From the NCBI RefSeq assembly GCF_036324505.1, contig NC_086370.1:2557953-2621952 (forward strand): 64,000 nucleotides of DNA, read 5' to 3'. This document shows positions 48,410 through 61,300 of the stretch, piece after piece. Position 1 is the stretch's first letter; each line of letters opens with the position of its first letter. Under the pieces are notes generated by a model, which made no database searches, was not told where the DNA came from, and saw only the letters and a list, made by a program, of their open reading frames with translations. The stretch is from Eleginops maclovinus (taxonomy: Eukaryota > Chordata > Actinopteri > Perciformes > Eleginopidae). The translations under genes and the position numbers were made by a program.

Positions 48410-49160
48410 GGGTGTGGCTCCTACGCTCCCGGCTTTACACACACATGCCTGCAATCAGCTCATCACTTGCCCCAGTTCACTCACCTGACATCCATCTCTT
48501 GGTATTTCAGTCGGCTCTTCCCCCACTCATTGCCCCGCATTGCAGCCTTATTACTGGGATCCCTCAGGGCTCTGTTCTTGGTCCGCTTCTTTTTTACTCT
48601 TTAGACAAGCTGATATTACTGATATAAATAAACATTTTTGTATGTATATTTGAACCATACAAAAAACAGACAGACATTTGCATGTGGTGCATATCAGTGC
48701 ATTTAACTTTAGGAGAAATGCCACATCTGTAGCCTCAGCCCTCCCATCTTCTGATTCATACTCATACTTGTCTTCCAACTCTGCCACAAACATACTGTTC
48801 ACCTCTCTGTCCTCTCACTTCTCTGATGGTTTGTCAGTCTCCTCCAGACTCTCATCAACTCCTCATTGGGATCCCACAAGCTTCTGTCCCGGGTTCCCTC
48901 CTCTTCTCTCTGTACACTCTTTTGATTCTCTCATTTGCTCTCATGGCTTCTCCTGCCATAGCTACAAAGATGACACACAACTAATTCTGTCTTTTCCCCA
49001 GTCTGAAAACTAGGTGATCTCACAGATCTCTGCTCGTCTGGCTGACATCTCTCGGTGGATGGCTGCTCACCACCTGAATCTCAACCTAAACAAGACTGAG
49101 CTGCTCTTCATCCCAGGTTAGGGTTCTCCCATCCATGATCTGTCTATCAACATAGGCACC
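48410..49160 (+). mobile_element. Fragments of an L2-type LINE reverse transcriptase
   Basis: TGIPQGSVLGPLLF is encoded near 48552-48595. A second block follows with ICSHGFSCHSYKDDTQLILS (48937-49000) and ISARLADISRWMAAHHLNLN, then NKTELLFIPG (about 49024-49118). The YADD box is YKDD. Frames are broken, and the second block repeats the PQGSVLGPLLF region in damaged form (about 48870-48920). It is either two insertions or an internal duplication. Confidence 0.7.
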
Positions 49161-49949
49161 TCTGTTCTGCTTCCAGGGGATAGCTACTCCCCCACCCCCA
49201 GTGGCTGCTTGAATCTGGTATTGGGGCTCGGGCCCATCCTACATTGAGGACATGGTTAGTCCATACATCCAAGCCTCTCCACTGCACTTCGCTTCAGCCA
49301 ATCAACATACTACTGTCTCAGTCACATGGTGGTGGGTGGAGGTCTCGATTTTTTACGAAACACATCTTAGGTTGCAGACTTTAAAATAACATGTTCCCAA
49401 CTTAACCAATTAAAAAATAACACGTTCACTATCTCCTATTTTCTCTAAATGTAGCGCTTGAAGTATATCAGCATACCCGATGAAGTTAATTGAAACACAC
49501 ATTTGACGGCACTTATTTTAAGAGGCCTTGGATTAGAATGACTGTCAAAAAAGGGGTCATAAAGTCAAGTAAGAGAAGCACTGCCTTATATCAGCTCATC
49601 ATAACAGTAAACAGGTGAGTAGTTAACTACTCATAGATAAGTGGGGATCCACACAAAGGAGAGAAATGATGTTTAATCAAAATGTTAAAAAGCAAACACT
49701 CAATCTGAGAGAACTAATTCTGTTCACCTCAACACTTCAAAGCCTGTGCTAAAACAAACAGGTGAAGGAACACTCCACATGTTGTGAAGAAACAGGAAGT
49801 CAGCAGTCTCATCGTCACATTCCCTAGCTCGCATGCGGGTAATGCCTTTTCAGTAAACACTAAAGTATGCATTGCACATTTTTACCAGGTGACACATTCT
49901 TTTGAAACAGGATTAGACGACAGCAAGAAGAGATTTTTGCCCACAGTAT

Positions 49950-50008
49950 TGAATGTATGCAAGTCGCTTTGGATAAAAGCGTCCAAGTGACATGTAATGT
50001 AATGTAAA
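49950..50008 (+). repeat. LINE/SINE-type 3' tail
   Basis: AAGTCGCTTTGGATAAAAGC, then GTCCAAGTGACATGTAATGTAATGTAA is a very common terminal motif of fish retroposons. The body of the element is not recognisable. Confidence 0.55.
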
Positions 50009-50177
50009 AGATGCATAATATACAATTGCTTCAGAATACAGTTGCTTTATTTAAAACTATACACACGGGTTGAGGTAAAACTTCTTGACATACACGGTAT
50101 GATGATTAAAAGCTTCTCTCCCACACACAGCTCTGAGGGAAACACTCAAAGCTCCCTTTAGAAGCTGGGCATAGAGG

Positions 50178-50449
50178 TCATGTCCAGCTGAGGTTGTGTT
50201 TGACGGGAGAAATGGGCTCTCCTTTCTTACAGGCAGTCATCTTCTGGGTATCTCTGAAAAACACAACAGGGGTGGTTTCAGAGTTATTGCATTATGAGCC
50301 ATGTCACTGATTAGTTACTGGACATTAAGCCATGACATTAAATTGTCAGCTTGGTTACATTTCTTTCTCTATCCAAGTTGGAGTGAGTCCAGCCTTACCG
50401 AGCACCTTCCTCTCCTTCAGAGAGTGAACAATTGGGTTCATGCTTCAGG
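50178..50449 (-). other. Two weak candidate exons of an unknown minus-strand gene
   Basis: Segment 50449-50399 is preceded by TTTTTTCAG and followed by GTAAGG. Segment starting 50253 is preceded by TTTTTCAG. Joined in one phase they stay open and read LKHEPNCSLSEGEEGA, then RDTQKMTACKKGEPISPVKH and NLSWT before a stop at 50178-50180. No homology recognised. No upstream coding exon was found, so this may be a non-coding RNA or chance. Confidence 0.25.
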
Positions 50450-50459
50450 CTGAAAAAAC

Positions 50460-52320
50460 CTTCTAATGTGATGAATAGGTTGAACATGTTGGAAAACACA
50501 CACTATTGGACTAAAGTGCTGGCACGTGTTCTTATCACATTTAGGTGTATCAGTGGCATACCGTCAGAAATGTGCTTATGCTGTACTCATGAGTAATATA
50601 TTTATCCCATGAAGCAACAGGTCATTTTAAATGTGACAACTGCGCATTCTGCAGCTCTTAAACTTTAAACCTGATGCAGCAGATTAAGTCATGTTCTGTG
50701 TGTTTTCGACAGTGAAGATTAGAAGGTGTAGAGACAGTGAGACGTCTGTGCGTCTACTCAATACATTTACCTTTGACACTGTTGTGATGGAAATGTGTAA
50801 ATCCCTTTAGATTTAGTTCAAAATAATGTAAAAGAATCATGTTGATTGATCAGCTACGATAATAACAACAACAACAACAATAACAATATTAGTGTAGTGG
50901 GTATTTACATAATGCTGGAATGTGCAGCATTCATTTTATTTTAACTGCTAATAATACATGTCCTCTGTGGGACAGATGAATGAACTCAGAGCAAAGCATA
51001 ATAACATATTCTAAAGTGGTGACATTATGGAATTCCAAACACAAGTAAACATCACACTGATAAATAGAGTGGAATATTAATGTATGCTACCGAAACCTAA
51101 GGCTTATTTAAGAGCAGTGTGGGGTAATAGCAAATATATAACAATTATAAAACATAATTCAACAACTAAATAGGAATAAAGGTAAAACTCTTGTAACCTT
51201 ATTTAAAATAATAATGACTAACAGTATTTTTGCTCAGATTTCCTGTTCAATGGTATACGGTGTGTCAATACAATGGCCTGTTTTAGTCACCGTTTGGCAT
51301 CATTTGCATAACCAAAATATCAGATCACACAGATCTGTGTGCATCAGGCTTAAAACCAGAATGTAGAATTAGAAGCAGGGAGGCAGTATAGGTAGGCTGC
51401 ACTCAAACAAACACAGCTTCAAATAGGTCCCACGGTCAATATGTTGTTGATATCAGCTGTAGTGGTTTGTGTATTCGTGCTCAACTGACATGTTGTTCAC
51501 AGTCCGGTGCACACAGATGACAGGGTGCATGATTCGAACCAAAGTTCACAAGTGGGGGTTCTACCTAGAAACTGCTGTTCTATGTAGGCAACACGTGCTG
51601 GAGTTAACACAGCAAGCTCACAGGCATGTGAGCCGCACTATGCTGAGCGGAAATGAAATGCAGAGCTGGAAGACGCTGGCTGAGTTCTGCCCTGCTACAA
51701 CAGGCTGAGAGGGTTGTGTATAATAAGAGGATGGTGTACCTGGGACTCAAAAATACCCCTCCTGATGCAGGTTTTATTTTATATTATTGAACTTATAGTT
51801 CAAATTCACAGCTAAATAAACGCTTTCAGTTGTATAGTCTATCTTTTGGGGAGTGTTTGAGGTGAAACATGTTACATCCATCCTGAACAAGAGCATTTGG
51901 CAGTCTTTGATATCTGCGACTGTTTGTTTACAGTACAAGACAGAGAAACAGATCCTATTCATCTTTTCCCCCCGCTGCACAGCACTCTCACCAAACAACT
52001 GTGTACTGTTAAAGCTCTGGTCTTGACTGAATACCAAAGCTATTAATCACTAATATAGAAACGACTTTAGATAGTTTATTTGGCCTTAGTGGAAACAGTC
52101 TGCCAGAAAAACATTCTGATGTACGATGAGACATCCAGTCGGTTTGGATGCCTCGTGCACCGATACGTCCTTGGTATGCTATCAATGACATTCTGTCTCA
52201 ACTTCCATGACGATTCCTAGGCAACTTTGTTTTATGAACAGTATTCCTTAATCATGTAAAGCAGTGATTAGAATCATATTCAATATTGTATTCATTTCCA
52301 GAGTAACTCGTGTAATTCTC
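50460..52320. other. exo1 3' flank
   Basis: No gene recognised. TTTATT on the plus strand (AATAAA on the minus strand) at 52075-52080 is a plausible exo1 polyadenylation signal. An AAC/AAT-rich microsatellite lies near 50858-50890. Confidence 0.4.
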
Positions 52321-52322
52321 TT

Positions 52323-55300
52323 TTACTTTTTGAAGCTGAAGTTCTTCCAAAGGTTGCTGATGGTGGCCTGGACACCCGGGTTGTTCTCGTTATTGGAGGG
52401 TTTTTTCCCAGAACCCACAGGCTTTCTCCTCAGTCCGCTGGCCCTGGCAGGACCCAAAGTCCGAACCGTTGCAGCTGGACTTTGGCTGATAGGCTTCAGC
52501 CGCAATAGACCTGAAACCTGGAGGTAGAAAGACCAAGAGTGGGAGATAATATCAGAACCTAGAGGGGCACGTTGTTAAACTGCTATGAGAGGTACTCTTG
52601 ATTATCAGTCTGTTACTGTAACGTCATTTAGAAGCTAATCCTACCTTTGGCCTCAGCATGTCTGGTCTCTTATGTGCTTCTGAGTGGGCGGGACTCTGCT
52701 CTGGCTCAGAATCTTTACTCAAGTTGATTTCCTGAGGAAGCAAATAAAAGGCACTAAGAAGACAAAGTGATTCTACAGAAATAGCTTTCTGCACACCCAC
52801 TAAAGAGCAATGAAACTCTGCTGAGGATGAATGTGTGAAGGCTAACCCAACCACAAGAACTGCATTCACATTTCAAAAGGAAATGGAAATGTGTTTGAAC
52901 GTACAGATGCAGCTTCCTCCTGGTAGGAGGGGGAGATGCTGTAGATGACTTCCTCTTTGTGGCAGGAAGTGAGGTGAGGCTGGGACTGGGAAAAGTAAGC
53001 GCTGTCTTGAGAGGGGGGTGAATCCAGGAGGTCATCCTTTTCCTCTGGGTCTCTGTCAGTGGGAGAGGGAAGAAGGAGTGACGTGTCTACAGAGGACCTG
53101 TGTGTCTTTGTGGACGAAGAAGAGCTCTCCTTCTTGTAGTGAAACTGCTGCAGGGCGGCCAGGCCTGCAGAGGACGGAGGGGTTCTCTGATCGGCAGAGC
53201 ATGAGCTGCCGGACCAGCGGAACAGCTTGAGTCCCTGACTGGCTGAACTGGGAGATGTCATGCTAGGCAATGGAGGTGGGCTGGGGGTGTCTATGGACGG
53301 AATGTCAGGACCGTCACTGTCATTGGTCTGGCTGTTGGGAGAATTGTCCTGATTCACAGCTGTGGGCTCCACATCCGGAGGCAGATCCTCCAGAGCACAC
53401 TCCTTCACGCTCACACTGGCTGATGAGCTGCAACTGCTGAAGAATCTACACATGGGAATAAACACACCCACATCAGGACCATATAGAGTAGTGATGCACA
53501 GATTGCAGTAAGAAATGTAGGCACCAAAATAAAACATCCTAATTGTAAAAAGATGTATTAGAGGCCCTATTCTGCTTTTTGGGGTTTGTCTTCCCTGTAG
53601 TGTGTTAAGTATGTTTTTGGGCATGTAAATGGTCTGCAAAGACTAAAATCCATGTGTTCCTCCAGAGGGAGTTTCTGTCAATACAAAAATGGGACAGTGT
53701 TGTGCAACAGTACATGGGACTACGGCTCTCCACTGCCAACATCAGTCCACACAGACAGCTAAACTGAAAGAAATAATTCCTTTAGAATGGATCATGTGTT
53801 GTGCAGTTGAAAACGCAATAGCTTTTTTGACTTTACCCCAATCAGATCACATCCAGTCCTCAATGTGTTTTCGGTGTGTTTACACCCTTATTTAATGTGG
53901 ACGAGCACTATCTTATTGCAACCAAATCACACAAAACACACTGCAATGCAAGGTGTATAGGGGCCTTCCATGATGTCACCTGCTGCAATGGGCCTGGCCG
54001 TCCTCCTCATGCTCCTGGTTCCTCCTCTGCAGCAGGGTGGCGAAGCGGTTGCGAGGCTTGGGCTGACTGGTTATTGCCGACTTCTCTGAAAGCTGGTCTG
54101 ACCTGGATCTCTTCTGAGTGGGGGATGAGTACTGCTGCAGCACATCCTGGTCTGATACACTAGAGTCTATAAGGGGAAAGAGAACAGATGTCACAACAGG
54201 CTACACACTGCTGCTTTCATTGTTCTACTATCTCTGCTCTGTAGTTTCGCCGCCACACTGATTCAGTTTACTCAACAACAAATACAGTAGAGATTATTTT
54301 GGGATATAGATATATTTATTTATTATGGGCTCTAAGTAGCATTGTCAGTGATGATCATCATCTATCATAAACTACCAATCAGACTGTTGTGCGGTAGTGT
54401 GCGTACTAAGAGGGTTGTATGCGTGTTAAAAAGGCATGCAGCACTCAACAGCTTACCTTCTCTCGGTCTCTTCACCTGCAGCTCTCTGCAGGGAAGCCTC
54501 AGACCAACCAGGCTGACGACTCTTTCCTTCCCCCTGGTGGAGGACGGCCTGTCTGGGGAGGCAGCAGGCCGGGGCGGGGCAACACATGCTGCCTTTATGC
54601 CTCTACTCCAGATACTGGGCCCAGCGGGGACTGCTGAGCTGTTCCAGGTGCGACTTCGGGGTTTAGATAGCTAAAAAAGGAACATATGCCGAGTTATTCT
54701 ATATTAAATATGACACTTAATTCAAAAGGACAGCTGATCTGGTACCTGCTGAATGGGTTTGTCTGGGCTGAAGTCATCTATCCTCTCCAAGCTGTTGAGG
54801 TCAAGATTTCCCAGGGCCATCTGCAAGCCTTTGTCATCTCCTAGATTACTGAGTTCAACATCATCAAGGAAGGGATAATGTGCAAGGGATGGAGAGGTTC
54901 CATTCCACATTTAGAAATAAAATATAACCCCCCAGGACACTGAATGTTGCCTCTATTTAAAGTGGTAATCTGGTCAGAGGTGATTCGTAGAGTAGGATAC
55001 AGTCCAGCGTAGCTGAGGGTGGCCGGGTCCATTTGCTCTGGGTACGGGTTGAGAGGAACCACCTTCCTCCTGACAGGATCAAACACCAGCTGGTAGAGGA
55101 ATGTGTTGTTGGCTCTGATGAATCCCTCGATGTATTCTTCAGAGACGATGATGTTCATCTTCAGGTACTGACCCAACTTTCTGATCACCTGAGAGGGAAC
55201 AAGAGCTCACAATCACATGGTTTTACTGACGCAAAGCTGTTGGCGCTAGGGTGGAACTACTGACTCACTTTCTTTGTTCTTTAGAACTTTCGATGAATAT

Positions 55301-58300
55301 TGTACCTAGAAAGTTCCGAGAAATGTGTGACCGAAACTGGGGTGTGCTTCCCGATGCTAACTTGGGTGGATTTAGTTAACGACTGACAGGTGTGTTCAGA
55401 GGGCAAAGCGTTTCCACGGCAACGCCCTGCCAGTGAACGAGAGACAGCCTGTCAGAGAAAGTATTGGCAATATTGTGCTGCATTATTGCTTTCAGAAGAA
55501 AACTGTACCTCCAATCAGCTAAATATCCCCCCCAGAGTGTTTAGGATACCAGAGGAACCCCTGAGGACTCCCGACTTGCTATACGTGTAAATCCCTTTGA
55601 TTAAATGAGCATATCGGTGCGACTGTGACACATTTCCCTACATTATGATCACCAAATGATGTATGAAGAGTGAAAATTGTGGCCAGCTGCGCAATAGTTG
55701 GACAAAAACCTCAGATGTTTTTACAGCTGCTCTCCCATCTAGCCGTGATGACCCCCCCACTCTAAGTCTTAACGACCTCTCCCATACACACCCATTATAA
55801 ATGTGAAACAGTGAGACACTTTCACAAAACGTAAGCTGCGACTACAGGAGAACCGTACTAGCTATCAAAAAATATCCGATTAGTCTAATACAGTCTAAAG
55901 TCTCGAGAACCGTTTGAATGTGTCATTTTTGTTCTACGTTAAAGTATGCGGAATCTGTACGAGGTCAAAGTGGGGTGTTTTTGAATGTTTTTCAAATGGA
56001 TTTCCCATTCATTCCTATGGGGGAGATGATCGCAGTTTTCTGCGATTTACATGGAAATGGCTAGGCAAATCTCTTATAAAAAGACATAGCACATAGATCC
56101 CGGTCATTCCGCATGTTGTGATGTGTTTTTTGTGTGTTTCGTGTCAACGCTGGCGGACAATTAGTATGACAACATTTGTGGCGGAAGAAGGAGAATAAGA
56201 TGAGATAAGTATGTTGAATACTCGCCAGTCACACAGAGTTCTAAAGTTTACATTTTATTTATAACCTTAAATATCCCGACACTGTATGCCATTAACAAAA
56301 AATGGAACCCTTGTATTGTGCAAGTGTTTTTGTGTCGTTAAAGATTTATGACATATAAATTAGTTTACAAGGAAACGTCGTGAAAATAAACTAAATTAAG
56401 AGGGAAAAAAGAAAAGAGAGGAAATGTGTTCTTGTATCTATTCCTGCACTGTTTTAATCAACAGACTTAAACTCAGACGCAGGTTTGTGTGCAGCCATCC
56501 ATGTTGTCTAGTTTAGAGTGAGGTACCTTGAGGATATCTGGGTCTTTGGCCAGCCGGAGCAGCTTGCAGGCCTTGCCCAGGCCGATGCCATGTAAGGAGG
56601 CCAGATAGTCGCACCCAGAGAGGATGCACATATGGCGAAACTTCTCCTCGGTGAACACGTTCCCCAGAGAGCGACAGCGGCCCATGTTGTCCTGGTCTAT
56701 CTCCAGGCCGTTGCCCTGCTTGTCCATTTTGAGGATCACCTGCATGGTGTAAAAGATCACATTTAGAAGTTGATGGCATAGTAGTACGAGCAGTGGGAGA
56801 ATCTGAGGCCATTCCTTAATGGTTGGTTCAACTTCTCTCTAATGCATGGTTTGTTGCAAGCAGGATTAACACTAAAGTTCTTCTGATATAATCTGTGCTA
56901 GTTGTCCAACTGAATTGATCTTACACAAAGTACGCACTGGAAATCTTCATGACAGAACCATAACTGGGTTGAATGATGACAATAGGCAATAGCCAGTACC
57001 CTGCTCTCAATAACAGGGCCTTGTTATCTAAATCTAGCTTCCTTTATCCAGGCTAAGAAGTCAATATAGGCTAATATGCTAAACAAGCCTGTTTATCCCG
57101 TTATGGAAATGCAACCATACTAATATCTCCTTACTTATATCTATTAAAGGCCGCTTTACAGCTTATGTTAAGTCTCTCTCATTTTGCTCACAGTATCTTG
57201 AACTACATTTGATTTAATTCTCTTTTGTTAACAAACTTTTCTTTTAGAAAACATTTTAATTTGCAGGGTCAGAAATGTAGTCGCAGTATTCTTTGTTATA
57301 TGATATATGTTTTGCTGTTCCTACAAAAGTAGGGATGCACCGATGCCAAATTTCTTGGCCATGCCGATGTTAAGAATAACAATTTGGACGATGCAGATCC
57401 CGATGTTTTGATGTCATTTGTTTCCACTGTTGTTATTCCACTCTCTGCCAGGAAAAACTAAAAAGTCTCTCAAAATGGTTTCAGTTTCAAAGGCTGAGCA
57501 AGTTCGTTATTATTACAATAATCACATAAGCTGTCATAGTCATAGACAATGTATAGCAAGTGACCTTCAAAAAGCACCTGCACAGTTGCAATTGCGAGCT
57601 TTTAACAAGCTTTATTAAAAAGACAAATTCACTCGTCGCTGCCAGTGGATCGTTAGAAAGTACGCAGCTTCCCCGGATCACCTGCAGCTCTGCCCGCTGT
57701 GAGGGGAGCGGTGAGCGGAGCAAAGCACACGTTTAGATATCACACTATTTTATCCACCTCTGAATCTACCTAAACTAAATATATTTACTCTTACTGTCAG
57801 ATCACTCATTACTGGATCAGCGAGCTTCATGAGACGGGCGGGCTGTCAGGAGAGGGATACAGGGAGACAGGGAAAGAGAGCGCTCCGTGTATTATTCCCG
57901 TGTCATTATCCAAAGTTACTGTAAACTTTGGAATAATGTAGTTAACCTACATAAGTAAATCGCGGGTCTCTGGGAGAAACAGTGACATAGTCCCACATTG
58001 TTGACATGTTGTGTTTTTGTTTTCTTTAGTTAATGTTGTTTTTATATTACGGACTACGGGTGCCGCAGATGTTATGACGGAACGCAGGAAAAAATAAAAG
58101 CATCGGCGACTGCCATCCGTGAATGTGTCCTTATTTGCCGATGGGAGTAAATAGGGCGAACATCGGCCGATGTCTAGCCGATGTATTGGTGCATCCCTAT
58201 ACAAAAGAAATTGTTTAGGACGCCTCTGGTTTATTCAGCATAGCCATGTTGATGGTTTATTTCTACTCTTTTAATTTCTAATTATGTGCACAGCCTTGTT

Positions 58301-61300
58301 AGCTCCTCCTGCATTTGAGTTTATTTCATGCAATTGGCGGTCTGAGACCTCCTCTTTACAGCGGTCTTGGACCTGTTGTTTGGTTTTGCACCACAGAATG
58401 ATTACTACATTAATGACTTCTCAAACAAACCCCATCATGAGTTGAACTACACCAGAGTTTGGTTGGTGTGTGTGGTCCACATTAAAAAGTGTGGGGAGTC
58501 AGCCTGTTCTTTCAGCTATGAATACATCAACTTAACTTACCCACATCAATTTAAAAACAGCTTCCAACAACTAAAGACTGTCCAGGCTCATTTTAAATCG
58601 TCAACACAATCTAGATAGTTCTAATCCAACAACTGGGCTTTCCTTCTGAGCATTTACATACCTATGTAGCTGGAAGTGCACGCTGGGTCTTGTACTCCTT
58701 ACCTTCTTGCAGCCGAAAGCCAGCAGGTCAGAGTCCTCTGTGATGACAGCCTGGGCCAAACCACACTTGGTGAGGTACGCTAACTGAGCGTCAGCTTCAT
58801 ACGGAGCCACCACACAGTCCACTCCTCTCGCCCTCGCAGTCTGGTTAAACACATTATAAAAAATGAAAACCTGCATAACACCAACTGCAACATGGCTGTG
58901 TTTGACCACAAAGAATATAACCAAGAAGGCAAAAGCATGCACCTGTAGGGTAGAAATGTCATTCAATGTCAGCCTTATTTCATTCTAATAATAATGTTAT
59001 GCTATGGTGAAGGTCTTCCTCTGGATTTATTTGGAGCTATAAACATTAGTACATTACATTTCCCTCAAATGTAAAGCTCCACGCCATAAAGTCAGGCACC
59101 ACCATATCCCTATAACATTGTATTAAAAAATAAAAGGTCGATTTAAAGTACTACAAAATCAGCTCTATCGTCATTGATTATCTACTCTAAAGTAGTTTTC
59201 CATAAAGGTCATTTTGAAAGTTCAGTTCTATGTGCCAAAACCATATACATGAACAAGACACCCACGTTATTTTTCAGGTTTCTTTAAATTCGTTCCTTTT
59301 TCTACCTCCATTCTTGAATCCTCTTCACTATACTCTTACAGGCTTGTATGTTGTTGCCACGTTTGAACGGACTTGCCCCTTCCCATATGTTGTTGTTGTT
59401 GTGTTAACATTGACTTGTTGAAGTAGGATAAATATGTAGTGTGTGAAGTTTAGAGCATAAAGAACATAAACCATGTGTGGGGGTTATCTTGGTTCACTCA
59501 ACAATATAACTGACAGATTGTTTTATCTTGGATTAGATGAAGTAAAAATCAAATGATGCCAGAAATGGACTTTTATTTGAAAGGCTTGCATGTTGTCAGA
59601 GACCCATTTAACGAATGCAGACAAAGCACCTCACACTTTCGCTTCAAATAGGACTAATATGTTATTCAATCGCCTGTCATTTATTGTCGGTTCAGCTGCC
59701 ACACACTAAACTCAGATTCCACAGTCAGGGAAAGTATGTGTGATCGTGGTTGTTTATTGTACCTGCGTCTGGTTAAGAGTAGATAAGCTGACATTAGCAC
59801 CGAAGCTGAGAGCGTTGGAACGACCTAAAGAAGTATTTGTGTTGGTTGGTGCTGCCCTTCATTTCCATCACAGTTGGTTCTGTGGTTTGCTCATTTTGAG
59901 ACTCGCTTTGTTACAGCCTGCCTTGCAACTATCAAATCCTATCCTCTTGACTAAGTTTCTAAACTGTTAGTGGGCTGCTCCAGAGTAAAGACACTCATAT
60001 AAGTCTGTTATATAGGAGAGACAAGAAGACAGGAAGTCCTCACCTTGATGAGGTTATGAGCCATCGCTGGGGTGATGTTCACACAGCGAGTGAAGCAGTC
60101 TCTGGCCTCGGACAGCTTGCCTTCACGTAGCAGCTGCCGGCCTTTCTGAAGGTTGCTTTCTCTGCGCCTGAAAGGAACAAGGATGAAATTGAATGAATAT
60201 TGGAACACTTTGCATTGGGGGAGGCAGAGAGGGACAGAGAGAGCAAAAAAATGTAATGTGATTGTTTATTAAAACAGACGATCCCCTATGGCACAATACT
60301 TTGTATACAACGGACACACTCAGACTCCATGAACTGTAGATTCATTTTTTGGACGAGGGAACCAGGACGATAAGATGTCGACTACAATAATCTGAAATAA
60401 ATCTGCTAAAGATTTGTGTTTAATGCTGATTTTCTGCCAGTCTATTCCACAGATTCACTTCTATGTGCAGAAAGGTTCCTTTTCCTCTCGTTAACACTGG
60501 GGGAACAACATCTGTCGAACAACATACCTCACCTGTGTAATTATTTTAGGTATTGAGGGCTGCACATCACAACACAACTATCTAATCAGTTAGGATGCCT
60601 CCTGCTAGTCAGATTACAAAGTAAACTGGATTTGTCCTAAAACTGAAGTGTATGTTTCTGGACAAATTCAATGACATAAACAGTCTAGAGGGAGTGATTG
60701 TGTGGCACCACTGTAAGCAGCATAGACAGAGCTCAGCTTCCTTGTGAAACAGAACAATAAGGTGTTGGACCTAGATGTTCAGCTATTTGTTTGCGGGGGG
60801 GGGGGGGGGTTGTTTGGTCTCTCCTGTCGACAGGTCGGTACATTTCGCTCTGCACCTTCACACATAAACAATGTCGCTCTGTTGCTGTTGTGGAATGCAT
60901 TCCTTCTAATAAACCAAGCTTTGTTTGAGCGTGTTTGGGAGCAGGAATGCATAACAATGTCTTATTGTGTTTGGCCGTCAGTTATTGTTTCCGTTATAAC
61001 CACATTTCTTTTCTTACATTCAGGATTTTCTGTGGAGCTGTTTTTCTTTAATTCATGGTGCGATTCTGCTGTATCTCCTCTCCCAACTTTGGCCTCAGTA
61101 TTTATTAGTTTTTAAGTAGATAAACATAATCCCCGACTGCCAGTTTGTAGCTGCTCACAGTAAACACACAGATAAGCAACATTACCTACAGGATAACACA
61201 AAGATTACAAAATGACTGCGCTGTTTTGACTTGCTCTCGTTGTTTTGGTGTCTTCAACTGCAGGGATGGTGACCGGTTAACTCTATCTGGTCAAGCCATG

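Noticed and set aside
50399..50449. Possible olfactory-receptor C-terminal motif (NPIVHSLKERKV) in another frame
   Set aside because: Only about 12 residues match the NPIIYSLRNKEV-type motif, with a stop just upstream and no transmembrane segment; too short to call.
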